From Streptacidiphilus pinicola (GTDB lineage: Bacteria > Actinomycetota > Actinomycetes > Streptomycetales > Streptomycetaceae), in contig NZ_QKYN01000116.1 of the NCBI RefSeq assembly GCF_003258295.1, positions 461 through 35,577 on the forward strand: a DNA stretch of 35,117 nucleotides, read 5' to 3'. A model generated the notes under the pieces. That model made no database searches. It saw nothing but the letters and a program-made list of their open reading frames with translations, and had not been told where the DNA came from. The position numbers were made by a program, and so were the translations under genes. Within the stretch, counting starts at the first letter, position 1, and every line of letters begins with the position of its first letter. Shown one piece after another: positions 23,482 to 31,432 of this stretch.

Positions 23482-26256
23482 TCACTCCGTTGGTGCCGGA
23501 CCAGGTGAGGATGCGGGTGGGCCGGGGCGGTAGCCGGGACTTTGGAGCGGCTGGTTATCCGCGATCACCCGCTCCAGCAGGTCGATGGCCTCTTCGAGTC
23601 GCCCCGCCTTCTGATAGGAGGCGGCGAGGTTGACTCGGGTGCTGTGGGTGTCGGGGTGGTCAGGGCCCAGCAACCGCTCGCGGTCCGCCAGCACCGCCTC
23701 ATGCAGCTCGATCGCATCCGCGGTTCGTCCCGCTAGCTGGTAGGTGCCGGCGAGGTTGCTGCGTGCGAGCAACGCGGAGGGGTGGTCGGGCCCCTGCAAC
23801 CGCCCCCGGTGCGCCGCCTCTTGCTCCAGCAGCTCGACCGCTTCCTCGGTCCGGCCAGCCTTCACGTAGGAGTAGGCGAGGTTGCCGCGAGCACGGATGG
23901 TGTCGGGGTGGCCTGAGCCCAACAGCCGGTCACTGTCTGCCAGCACGCGTTCCTTGAGGTCGACTGCCATGCTGCTGCAGTCTGCCGCCTGGTAGGTGAC
24001 CGCGAGGTTGGCGCGAGCGAGCAGGGTGTCGGGGTGGTCGGGGCCCAGCAGCGCCTCACGGTCCGCCAGTACCCGCACCTCAATCGCGATCGCCTCCTCA
24101 AGCCGCCCGGCCGCCTGGTAGGAGGCGGCAAGGTTCCCCTGGGCAGTCAGGGTGTCGGGGTGGTCGGGACCCAGCAGCGCCTCACGATCCGCCAGTACCC
24201 GCGCGTGAATAGCGATCGCCTCCTCGAGCCGCCCCGCCGATCGGTAGCAGACGGCAAGGTTGGCCCGAGCGAGGAGAGTGTGGGGGTGATCAAGGCCCAG
24301 CAACCGCTCACGATCAGCCAGCACCGCCTCCTGCAGCTCGATCGCCTCCCCCAGCCGATCCGCCTCCTTGTAGGAGGCGGCGAGATTGGCCCGAGCGAGC
24401 AGAGTGTCCAGGTGATCAAGGCCCAGCAACCGCTCACAATCTGCCAGCACCGCCTCCTGCAGCTCGATCGCCTCCCCCAGCCGACCCGCCGCATGGTAGG
24501 TGACCGCGAGATTGGCGCGGGCGGTCACGGTTGAGGGGTGGTCCGGGCCCCGCAACCGGTTACTGTCCGCCAACACCCGCATCTCGAGCGCCGCCGCCTC
24601 CTCGAGCCGCCCCATGTCCCGAAGGGAGATGGCGAGGCTGCCGCATGCTGTCAGGGTGTCAGGGTGGTCGGCGCCCAGCAGCCGACGTGCATCGGCTTCC
24701 ATGCGCTGCCAGTAGCCGACGGCTGCATTTGACAGACCCGCGTCCAGGAGGCTGTCGCCTGCCCGGAAAAGGATCGCGTGGCCCTCGGGTCGCCACAGGA
24801 GGTCGCCGGCGTGGTGGCGAAGCGCGTCGGTGTTAGAGCGGAGCTCGATAGCGAGAGCAGGCCAAGTTCGGTCCGGCTCGGGCCAGACCTGCGCGAGCGC
24901 GTCCGCAGCAGCCGCAGCGAGGTCAGGCAGCGCACTGTCGGAGGTGGCTTCCTGGGCTGCGCGGGCGGTGAGCGCGTGGATCCGCACCGCTCGCGAGCCG
25001 GCACCAGCGTCGACACTGAGCAGGGCGTAGCGGTGCAAGGTCCGCAGCATCGTGCGGGCTTGTTCGGGTGTAATGGGCGCTGCTTCCTGCACGTTGACCG
25101 GGTGTCGGTGGGTGGTCAGGTGGGTGAGGGCGGCAGGGGTGGTCCAGAGATCTTCGGGATGGCCCGCGGGGTCGAGGAGCGCGGCCAGACGCAACATCGG
25201 AGTAGCCAGGCCGTGCGGGTGGGCGCGATCGGCGGCGTCGAGAGCGAGAAGCAAGGTGGTACTGATGGCGCGTCCGTAACCCTCGGTGTCAGCGGTGCGT
25301 GGGAGCAGCTGGTCCAGGGTGTGGATGCGGTCGTTGAAGAGCCGCAGATAGCGGGTACAGGTCTCGTCCAGGTTGATCATGTAGGCCGCCGCGTGCCCGA
25401 GCGCGAGTGGCAGATGTCCGAGGGCTTCGGCCAATGCACCAGCGTGCTCGTCGAGCAGGTGCACCAAGCCGTCGCCGTCCAGACGGCTCCTCAAGTAAGC
25501 CACGGCTTCGTCCGGCGTGTAGACGTCGACGTCGACACGCCGGCGCCCGCCTCCGGTCAACCGCGCGTCGTGCAACCGGGTCGTGGCCAGCACCCAGCCC
25601 GTGCCAGTATGGCTGGCTGGCCACCACGCCTGCACCGCCTGAAGGTCGGCGATGTCGTCAAGGACCACCAGCCACCGCCGGTGAGTGGTGGCGAGCCAGT
25701 CCAGGAACGCCCGCGCATCCCCGACGGAGTCCTCGCCGGTTGCTCCCGGGGCACGCACACGCGACGCAGCCCCCGCGTAGCCGGTGACGACCGTGTGCTC
25801 CTCACCCGCAGGCACCCACACCACCAGGTCGGCGCCGCCATGCATGGCCTCGGCCGCATACGCCGCGGCCAACTGCGTTTTGCCGACCCCGCCGCCTCCG
25901 GACAGAACTTGCGTCAACACCACAGTCTCACCATGAGAGCGAGCAGCGTCGACCCTGAGACGTAGTTCGGCGCGCGACTGGAACGCCGACGCCAGCGCCG
26001 GAACAGAGCCGACCTGCACCGGCCAGGACACCGCCTCGGCGGGCAGCGGGTGGTTGTGGATATGCCGCTCCTCGATGTATGTGACCGAGGAGTTGTCGCC
26101 GAAGGCGTTGCCCTTCACGTCGCGGCCGGCCGCCGCACCGCCCGGCTTGGCGCGCACTTCGACGCGCTCCGCCACGGGCGTCGCCTTAACGCTGCCATCC
26201 GGAGCCGCGTCGCAGTGCGTGATCTTGGGGCGGCGACGCCACGGGAAGGGGGTCAT
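23482..26256 (-). CDS. STAND NB-ARC ATPase with C-terminal TPR array (bacterial NLR-like)
   Basis: A 924-residue protein. The N-terminal 70 residues are low-complexity and hold a Gly/Asn motif at 39-58 (AAGRDVKGNAFG) before HIHNHP. The nucleotide-binding domain follows: P-loop GGGGVGKT at 120-127, Walker B WLVVLDD ending at D200-D201, then LATTRL and GHLPLALGHAA, a GxP motif typical of NB-ARC/STAND proteins. From about residue 500 to 900 lie roughly ten 42-residue tetratricopeptide repeats of kinesin-light-chain type (ANLAASYxxAGRLEEAI, LLGPDHPDTL). Bacterial STAND proteins act as switch-like sensors, often anti-phage, with TPRs as the sensing part. No enzymatic effector domain is present, so the effector may be the membrane protein encoded just upstream. 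The ATG overlaps that gene's stop by 4 nt, so the two are co-translated. Confidence 0.88.
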   Translation of the reverse strand: MTPFPWRRRPKITHCDAAPDGSVKATPVAERVEVRAKPGGAAAGRDVKGNAFGDNSSVTYIEERHIHNHPLPAEAVSWPVQVGSVPALASAFQSRAELRLRVDAARSHGETVVLTQVLSGGGGVGKTQLAAAYAAEAMHGGADLVVWVPAGEEHTVVTGYAGAASRVRAPGATGEDSVGDARAFLDWLATTHRRWLVVLDDIADLQAVQAWWPASHTGTGWVLATTRLHDARLTGGGRRRVDVDVYTPDEAVAYLRSRLDGDGLVHLLDEHAGALAEALGHLPLALGHAAAYMINLDETCTRYLRLFNDRIHTLDQLLPRTADTEGYGRAISTTLLLALDAADRAHPHGLATPMLRLAALLDPAGHPEDLWTTPAALTHLTTHRHPVNVQEAAPITPEQARTMLRTLHRYALLSVDAGAGSRAVRIHALTARAAQEATSDSALPDLAAAAADALAQVWPEPDRTWPALAIELRSNTDALRHHAGDLLWRPEGHAILFRAGDSLLDAGLSNAAVGYWQRMEADARRLLGADHPDTLTACGSLAISLRDMGRLEEAAALEMRVLADSNRLRGPDHPSTVTARANLAVTYHAAGRLGEAIELQEAVLADCERLLGLDHLDTLLARANLAASYKEADRLGEAIELQEAVLADRERLLGLDHPHTLLARANLAVCYRSAGRLEEAIAIHARVLADREALLGPDHPDTLTAQGNLAASYQAAGRLEEAIAIEVRVLADREALLGPDHPDTLLARANLAVTYQAADCSSMAVDLKERVLADSDRLLGSGHPDTIRARGNLAYSYVKAGRTEEAVELLEQEAAHRGRLQGPDHPSALLARSNLAGTYQLAGRTADAIELHEAVLADRERLLGPDHPDTHSTRVNLAASYQKAGRLEEAIDLLERVIADNQPLQSPGYRPGPPASSPGPAPTE

Positions 26257-26690
26257 TCGATGCGGCCGCCCTCGCCGATGGCGTTGCCGGTGATGTCGCC
26301 TCCAGCGACGATGCCGTCACGGCCAGCCTTGACGTCACGGTGGCTCTGGTCGGGCTGTGCAGCGCCACGTCGGCGGGATCCCGAAACTTTGACGGTGGAG
26401 TTGGTGCCGAAGGCGTTGCCGGTGATGTCGCCGCCGGCCGCGATGCCGCCTTCGCCCGCCCAGACACGGCGGGTCCCGGCAGCGCTGCCAGCGTCAGGGT
26501 TTCGCAGGAGCGCGATCGCGGCGAAGGCCGCGCCCGCGATGCCCGCGATCGCCCCCACCACGCTGGCGGCGAGGGACGCGGTGTTCAGGTCTCTCATGAC
26601 GATCAGTGCGAGGAGGCCCAACGACACTGCCACGGCTACGACCGCGCCCAGCCACAACAATCCTCGGCGTGCCCTGGACACCCCAGTCAT
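26253..26690 (-). CDS. Two-helix membrane protein sharing a Gly/Asn motif with the STAND ATPase
   Basis: A 145-residue protein. ATG 26690 follows GGGGAG with 7-nt spacing. Two hydrophobic helices lie at about 11-32 and 38-62. The cytosolic or extracellular tail carries two copies of a 20-residue motif, 81-100 (GGDITGNAFG) and 126-145 (GGDITGNAIG). The first is identical at 14 of 20 positions to residues 39-58 of the ATPase encoded next. Matching short motifs in an NLR-like protein and its neighbour are the hallmark of bacterial amyloid-signalling (BASS-like) pairs, where the neighbour is a cell-death effector. I infer a pore- or membrane-perturbing effector recruited by the ATPase. This rests on motif sharing and gene coupling only. 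Confidence 0.7.
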   Translation of the reverse strand: MTGVSRARRGLLWLGAVVAVAVSLGLLALIVMRDLNTASLAASVVGAIAGIAGAAFAAIALLRNPDAGSAAGTRRVWAGEGGIAAGGDITGNAFGTNSTVKVSGSRRRGAAQPDQSHRDVKAGRDGIVAGGDITGNAIGEGGRIE

Positions 26691-26829
26691 CTGGTTGCTC
26701 CCCTCGTGGCAGTCGGCCGAGCACAGTCGACGCCAGTCAAACCGTTCGTATGTGGTGATGAACGTAGCGCCTTACACGCTGGGCTGGTGTCCGAACGAGA
26801 CAGCACCTGGTCCGGGCAAACTCGTGAAC
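26691..26829. promoter_or_regulatory. Upstream region of the STAND operon
   Basis: The presumed promoter of the leftward two-gene operon must be here, but I cannot assign boxes. No gene is seen. Confidence 0.3.
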
Positions 26830-27163
26830 CCGGCCGGAATCGCGGCGGGCGGCTTCGTCGGCACCCTCGTACTCACCACCGCCCTTCGCGCCGCGAGCGA
26901 ACTCGGACTGACGCGCATGGTGGCTCGGCGCCCTCTTCGGCCTGGCCCATAGGATCTTCGCGGGGACCGCGCTGGTCGGCGTCCTGCTGCCGCTCACCGA
27001 TCCCCGCATGGGCACCCCGCTGACCACCGCGCCCGACGTCGCCCTGCTGGAACCGCCAGGCTTCCTCATGCTCAACTACGGGCCCGGAACCCCCGTGGTG
27101 ACCCTCGCCGCCCACATCGGATACGGCGCCCCGGTCGGCGGATTCGCGACACTCGGTTCCTGA
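26830..27163 (+). pseudogene. Internally deleted conserved membrane protein gene
   Basis: Frame 1 reads NPAGIAAGGFVGTLVLTT, ALRAASELGLTRM. After a break at about 26920, another frame reads LGALFGLAHRIFAGTALVG, VLLPLTDPRMGTP, EPPGFLMLNYG, HIGYGAPVGGF, then a stop. From memory of an actinobacterial membrane-protein family with this order of motifs, a central part of roughly 40 residues is missing and the frame is broken. Non-functional. The following 27164-27593 holds no supported gene; a short rightward reading ending at 27427 (FGAENFGAHIG) may be another fragment. Confidence 0.5.
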
Positions 27164-27593
27164 CAGGAAGCCACCGCGCTGGGCGGATGTCCGGAGCGCA
27201 CGCCGCCGTCGCAGAGCCCCTGGGTCCACCTCCGGAGCCCGGTCCGAGCAGGGGCCCGTGGTCGGGGCGGGGATCCCCGTGCTCGACCCATCCTGCCTCG
27301 TAGGATCTGTTGCGAAGAATTTCTGTTCGGCGCCGAGAACTTTGGCGCCCACATCGGCCGCGCCCCGCAGGGCGAGGAGATCGTCGGCATCAACGCCGCC
27401 GACGTCTGGATCCTGTGGGCCTGCTGACCGAAAAGTCATGGCTGCAGCTCAAGCTACGTACTTGTACTGGCTGATGGCTCCGTCAAGGATGCGGGTGCGT
27501 AGTAGCCTGTGCGGCGCGCCCCCGGCCGGGACCGTTGACATCCACCATCGAGGCACGACCAACAACCCCAAGCCCTCGTTGCCGCGAGTCTTG

Positions 27594-28319
27594 TCAGGGC
27601 TGCGCAGCGACATACTGCTCGTATAGCCACGCTGGCAGCGTCCCACGGTCCCGAACGTTATCCAAACCCTGCTCACGCGCCCACGCGCGCACCAGCTTCG
27701 CTTCCGGCCTGGCGCCCGCCTGTGCGCCCTGCGGCTTGACGGCCACGGCGCGGGAGCCCCTGCCACGTCCGGGAACCGCCTTGGGAGCGGTCGTTTCCTC
27801 CGTCGCCCGCTGGGGCCGCGGGGCGCTCATCTTCTTCGAGGCCGCTTTCTTGGCAGCTGCCCTGTTGACTGGGGCCTTCTTGACCGCCGACTTCTTCGCA
27901 GTGGTCTTCTTCGCAGGCGCACTCTGGCCCTCCTCCCCCGCCACCGCTGCGTCTGCCTTCGCCAGATTCGCGGTTTCCTTCATGGCAGCAGCCTTATTGG
28001 CCGCGGACTTCGCCGTTGAAGCCTTCTTGGCTGGAGCCGTAACTGCCGAAGCGGAACGCGCGCGCTTCGGCAGCGCAGCAGCCTCAGCAGCGGGCTCCTC
28101 AACTGCGGCGACCGACTGCTGGGCCAGCGCAGCAACTTCGGGTTGCGGCGCCGATCCTTGTTCCTGTGCGGAATCCGACTCGACAACGACGGACCCGAAC
28201 TCATGGAGATGCGTTGGCCCTGGTGTCCCTTCGAGGGTTACATCGACGCCGTACGCAGCCTTGATGACCTGGAGCACCTGCTCGAAGGAGTCGGCTGTCG
28301 TGTCGAACGAAATTCTCAA
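27594..28319 (-). CDS. Lsr2-like nucleoid protein with histone-H1-like linker
   Basis: About 241 residues from TTG 28319, which has AGAGG 5 nt upstream; the frame is open further but without sense. The N-terminal 30 residues (RISFDTTADSFEQVLQVI) may form a small dimerisation domain. The middle is an Ala/Lys/Pro-rich tail of about 130 residues with repeated AKK and KKA, like histone H1 or the HupB tail. The C-terminus (VRAWAREQGLDNVRDRGTLP) matches the AT-hook-like DNA-binding domain of Lsr2, including its WAR and RGxxP region. Lsr2 silences horizontally acquired DNA. An island-borne version with an extra basic tail could package the island or offset host Lsr2. Standard Lsr2 is about 110 residues, so this one is more than twice the usual length. 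Confidence 0.75.
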   Translation of the reverse strand: MRISFDTTADSFEQVLQVIKAAYGVDVTLEGTPGPTHLHEFGSVVVESDSAQEQGSAPQPEVAALAQQSVAAVEEPAAEAAALPKRARSASAVTAPAKKASTAKSAANKAAAMKETANLAKADAAVAGEEGQSAPAKKTTAKKSAVKKAPVNRAAAKKAASKKMSAPRPQRATEETTAPKAVPGRGRGSRAVAVKPQGAQAGARPEAKLVRAWAREQGLDNVRDRGTLPAWLYEQYVAAQP

Positions 28320-28676
28320 AACACACCTCTGAGGTTGGGTTGGCCAGGACCGTGCTGCTCCTCTAATCGAATAGTCTCCCACGCGATAGTTGAAGGAAAA
28401 GCCCGCCCGGACGAACCCGCGAAGATCCGCGGATTCTACACCAGGTCTTACGACACGAGCCCGGAGCGAGCCGGGGTTACCAACGCGCCGTTCCGCCGCA
28501 CCAAATCCTTGCCGCCTAAGGCAGTTGGCGATTTCGCGGAGGCATGCTGCGAGCCCGTTCCGAGCGCGAACACTGGACTGACCGCGCAGTTGCCGACATG
28601 GCACAGCGACAGGGCTACCTCGACGCAGACTCCAAAGCCCTCCCATCTCCATGAGAATCCTGAGAACTGCGAACCA
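28320..28676. other. Stretch upstream of the Lsr2-like gene
   Basis: No supported gene. The frame of the Lsr2-like gene remains open here by chance of composition but lacks conserved content. The promoter for the leftward gene should lie within the first 100 bp. Confidence 0.35.
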
Positions 28677-29072
28677 TCAGAGCCCCACCAAGGTGGGCGA
28701 TGGTCGAGCCGATGCTGCCGACCTGGCCCCAGCTGTCGCCCGCACCCAAGCCCGTACCTGACTGACTGTGCGTGCAGAGCATCCTGTTCGTGCTCTATAC
28801 CGGGAAGGAGGTCCCGATGCCAGCGCAGGATCGTGTCCGGTGCGGACCAGCAGCAGGAGGCGGCGGAGTCTCCCCGGCAGCTGGTGGAGCAGCCCGGCCA
28901 GAACCGCAAGGTCGACATCGGTGAACACCGGCCTGTCGACCTGACGCTGAAGGACCAGCAGCTGGTGCCGCAGGGCCAGCATTTCCACATCTTTCTCCCG
29001 CTCACTCACCGGCAGCCGGCGCAGCAGGGCAAGCGCGTTGGTGGCAGCAAGGTAGACCAGGCGCAGTAGCAC
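28677..29072 (-). pseudogene. DDE transposase N-terminal remnant
   Basis: MLLRLVYLAATNALALLRRL, EREKDVEMLALRHQLLVLQRQ and LPGRLRRLLLL match the N-terminal helical region of the other transposases. The sequence then frameshifts (APDTILRWHRDLLP in another frame) and loses similarity near 28690. Catalytic domain absent. Confidence 0.7.
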
Positions 29073-29161
29073 GAAAGAGCATCCTGCCGCCCTCCCGCCA
29101 CCGAACAGCCAACCAAGGCAACCCAGCGATCACGGCCTTGACCTGGCCGGACGATTTCTCG

Positions 29162-29400
29162 GCATCCGCAATGTCGGTACTCGTGGATGACCCCGCCGAG
29201 GCAATCTCTCCGACGTATCTCCAAGCGGGCGATCTGCCCTGGTTCGAGTGGTTCGGGCAATGCTCGCAGAGGTGCCGCGTGGTTCATCGCCTGGTGGGGC
29301 CGAAGGGCGTTGTGATGCCGCTCGAACTCGTACAGTGCGCGGCGCAGGTGGCGTTCGTTCCAGATCAGGGAGTCGACCTTCACCAGGGCCCGCTCGAACT
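29162..29400 (-). pseudogene. DDE transposase C-terminal remnant
   Basis: VDSLIWNERHLRRALYEFE, PHQAMNHAAPLRALPEPLEP and RRRDCLGGVIHEYRH are the C-terminal block of a related transposase. It lies directly upstream, in reading direction, of the N-terminal remnant, so two same-direction copies meet here, as at 9.2-10.5 kb and 20.7-23.3 kb. The sequence at about 29112-29165 between them resembles 10418-10475. Confidence 0.7.
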
Positions 29401-29437
29401 CGCCTGCTCGATCATCTGCCTGCGACGTCTCTCGCGA

Positions 29438-31285
29438 TCATTCTGAAGCGAGAACCCACTGGCAGAGGGCTCCGGCGTACCTCAGCACTTCTGGGCGCAG
29501 CTGGTTGGCTTCCAGCTTCTGTGGGTCTTGCCCATGTTTGGCGTAGGCGTACAGCAGACGGCCCTTCCCGCCCCTCAAGCCCGGGACCTCGACCAGGTGG
29601 CTCTCTTTCGCTACCCGCTCATCGCAAAACCAGACGACGATCCGATCCCCAAAGCCGTCTAGTAGGACCTGCGAGAGGCTCTCCCAGCGCACGGTGAAGG
29701 TCTGCGTGCCCTGGGCCACGATGATCTTCTCGTCGTCCAAGGTGACGCGGTCAGACATAAGGTGCGGTGCCCTCAGCCATGCCACGCAACGCAGAATCAG
29801 CGCGAAAAGGCAGGCGCCGGCGAAAAGGCCACCTACCAGGTACGCGCCCCAATAAGGGAGATGCCCCTGGTGGAGGGCGTAGTCCACGGTAAGCGGGCTG
29901 ACTGTCCCGAGCAGCAGGAGGAACGCAGCGAACCAACCGCTTAGGTATCCTCCGTCCCGCTCTCTTCCCCTTTTCAGCAATGCCTCCGGGGAGTGGAGGA
30001 GTGTCACGGGCTCCCTCGGTTTGGGTTGGCCCGGCGGCGTCTGAACGCCGGGCTTCTTCGGGGACACCTGGCTGACCGGCTCCTGTGTCTGTTCCTGAAG
30101 CGAGGAGTCCCCGGCAGCCCCTGCCGTGGACTGGTGATCACCGCTCTGACGGTCTTGTTCCCAGGCCTCCGACCGGACCGGCTGCTGCCGCTCCTCTTGC
30201 GCATGCTTGTGATCGAGCATGCGCCGGTGCTCGAACCGCCGCAGCAGCGTGCTCAGGTACCGGTACTGGCCCCTGCGTGCGCCAGCAAGCTCAGCGACTG
30301 AGTCCAGGGCGCCCCGCTCAAGCGTACGCCGGAGCTCGAGCCGCCGGAGCGCCGTGGCCAGGTGCCCGTTCTGGGCCCTGCGTGCGGCAGCGAGCTCAGC
30401 GACTACGTCCGGGATGTCCACCACAGTAGGCGGGTGCCATGGTTCCTGCCCGAGTTGTCGCAATGCCCGGGCGACCGCGGCTGCGTTCTCGTACCGCTCG
30501 CGCGGATCCTTGCGCAGCAGGGTCAGGACGACATCGTCCCAAGCGGGCGGGATCTCCATGGCGAGTGTACTGGGGGCGGGCGGTTCCTGAGTGAGGTGCG
30601 CCGCGATGTAGCCAATTGGGTCAGGGGCTTGGAACGGCAGGGAGCCGGTGATCATCTCGAAGAGCAGGCACCCAAGTGCGTACAGGTCGCTGCGTGCCTC
30701 GGGGTTCCCGCGCGCCTGCTCCGGTGCCATGTACGGAGGGGTTCCGACGATGAAGCCGGTCTGGGTGAGCCTGTCCGCGGTCGCGTAGGGATCAGCCGCC
30801 CGTGCGATGCCGAAGTCCAGGACCTTGGTCGCTCCCGAGGGCATGACCTGAATGTTCGAGGGCTTGATGTCCCTGTGCAACACGCCTGCCCGATGCGCCT
30901 CGGCGAGGGCGTCACAAATCTGGGCGCTCCATTCAGCCGCTTGAGCCAGGGAGACCGGTCCCCGGCTCAGCACCAAGTCGAGCCCCTCACCTCGGACCAG
31001 CTCCATCACGAGGAAAGGCGCCTTGCCGTCCTGGCCGTCGGTCTCACCGAGGTCGTGGACCGTGACGATGTTGGGATGCTGGAGCAGGCCAGTGATGCGT
31101 GCCTCGCGGAGGAAACGGGTCCGCGCCTTGTCCCCCTGGCTGCCGCCACCGGACAACCGGGTGATTACCTTCACCGCGACCGGGCGCTCCAGGGTGCCGT
31201 CATGCGCCTCCCAAACCTGCCCCATGGCGCCTTCGCCCAGCAGGCGGATCAGCCGATACCGGCCGCCGAGAAGCTGGTCCCGCAC
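29438..31285 (-). CDS. Membrane Ser/Thr protein kinase with C-terminal cytosolic-type domain
   Basis: A 615-residue Hanks-type (PknB-like) kinase. The glycine loop is GEGAMG at 17-22, the lysine is K39 in VAVK, HRDIKPSN starts at 137, DFG is at 157-159, and GTPPYMAPEQ follows, so it should be active. After the catalytic domain there is a repeated helical, Arg-rich unit (VAELAAARRAQ, VAELAGARRGQ, each followed by LxRRxExRR), then a Pro/Gln-rich linker. Two membrane helices lie at about 449-468 and 481-502, with a final roughly 105-residue domain (MSDRVTLDDEKIIV) that looks beta-rich, possibly PH-like. PASTA domains are absent. It is the last gene of island B before att copy 3 and has no obvious operon partner. 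Substrate unknown. Confidence 0.85.
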   Translation of the reverse strand: MRDQLLGGRYRLIRLLGEGAMGQVWEAHDGTLERPVAVKVITRLSGGGSQGDKARTRFLREARITGLLQHPNIVTVHDLGETDGQDGKAPFLVMELVRGEGLDLVLSRGPVSLAQAAEWSAQICDALAEAHRAGVLHRDIKPSNIQVMPSGATKVLDFGIARAADPYATADRLTQTGFIVGTPPYMAPEQARGNPEARSDLYALGCLLFEMITGSLPFQAPDPIGYIAAHLTQEPPAPSTLAMEIPPAWDDVVLTLLRKDPRERYENAAAVARALRQLGQEPWHPPTVVDIPDVVAELAAARRAQNGHLATALRRLELRRTLERGALDSVAELAGARRGQYRYLSTLLRRFEHRRMLDHKHAQEERQQPVRSEAWEQDRQSGDHQSTAGAAGDSSLQEQTQEPVSQVSPKKPGVQTPPGQPKPREPVTLLHSPEALLKRGRERDGGYLSGWFAAFLLLLGTVSPLTVDYALHQGHLPYWGAYLVGGLFAGACLFALILRCVAWLRAPHLMSDRVTLDDEKIIVAQGTQTFTVRWESLSQVLLDGFGDRIVVWFCDERVAKESHLVEVPGLRGGKGRLLYAYAKHGQDPQKLEANQLRPEVLRYAGALCQWVLASE

Positions 31286-31357
31286 CGACGAACCCCCGTT
31301 CAGACCGCATCTGACGCCACGACAGTAATGCAGTACCCAACGGCCCTCCAGCCCAAG

Positions 31358-31401
31358 CTGGGGTCAAGGGGTCGCAGGTTCAAATCCTGTCGTCCCGACC
31401 A
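31358..31401 (+). repeat. att copy 3: tRNA-Pro(GGG) 3' half, islands B/C boundary
   Basis: Matches copies 1 and 2 except for one missing G in the anticodon-loop G run (CTGGGGTCAAG). Identity continues through GCGTTTTCGCA after the CCA, then shows a 2-nt difference before the terminator hairpin. The 5' side is unrelated to a tRNA. It is the right border of island B. Confidence 0.88.
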
Positions 31402-31420
31402 GCGTTTTCGCACTTCGGAG

Positions 31421-31432
31421 GCCGTTTCCACC
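31421..31432 (+). terminator. Terminator hairpin of att copy 3, left arm, split by an IS256 element
   Basis: GGCCGTTTCCACC should pair with GGTGGGAACGGCC, but the second arm now lies at 32874-32886 because a 1429-bp IS sits between them. Removing the IS and one copy of the TTTCCACC duplication restores the hairpin seen at copies 1 and 2, followed by TTTT. Confidence 0.8.

Noticed and set aside
23560..24700. Regularly spaced DNA repeats that could suggest a CRISPR array
   Set aside because: The period is about 126 bp, in frame, and encodes 42-residue TPR units; spacers are not unique sequences.
27310..27427. Short rightward frame ending in INAADVWILWAC
   Set aside because: Possibly a gene fragment, but there is no start signal and no family I can name.
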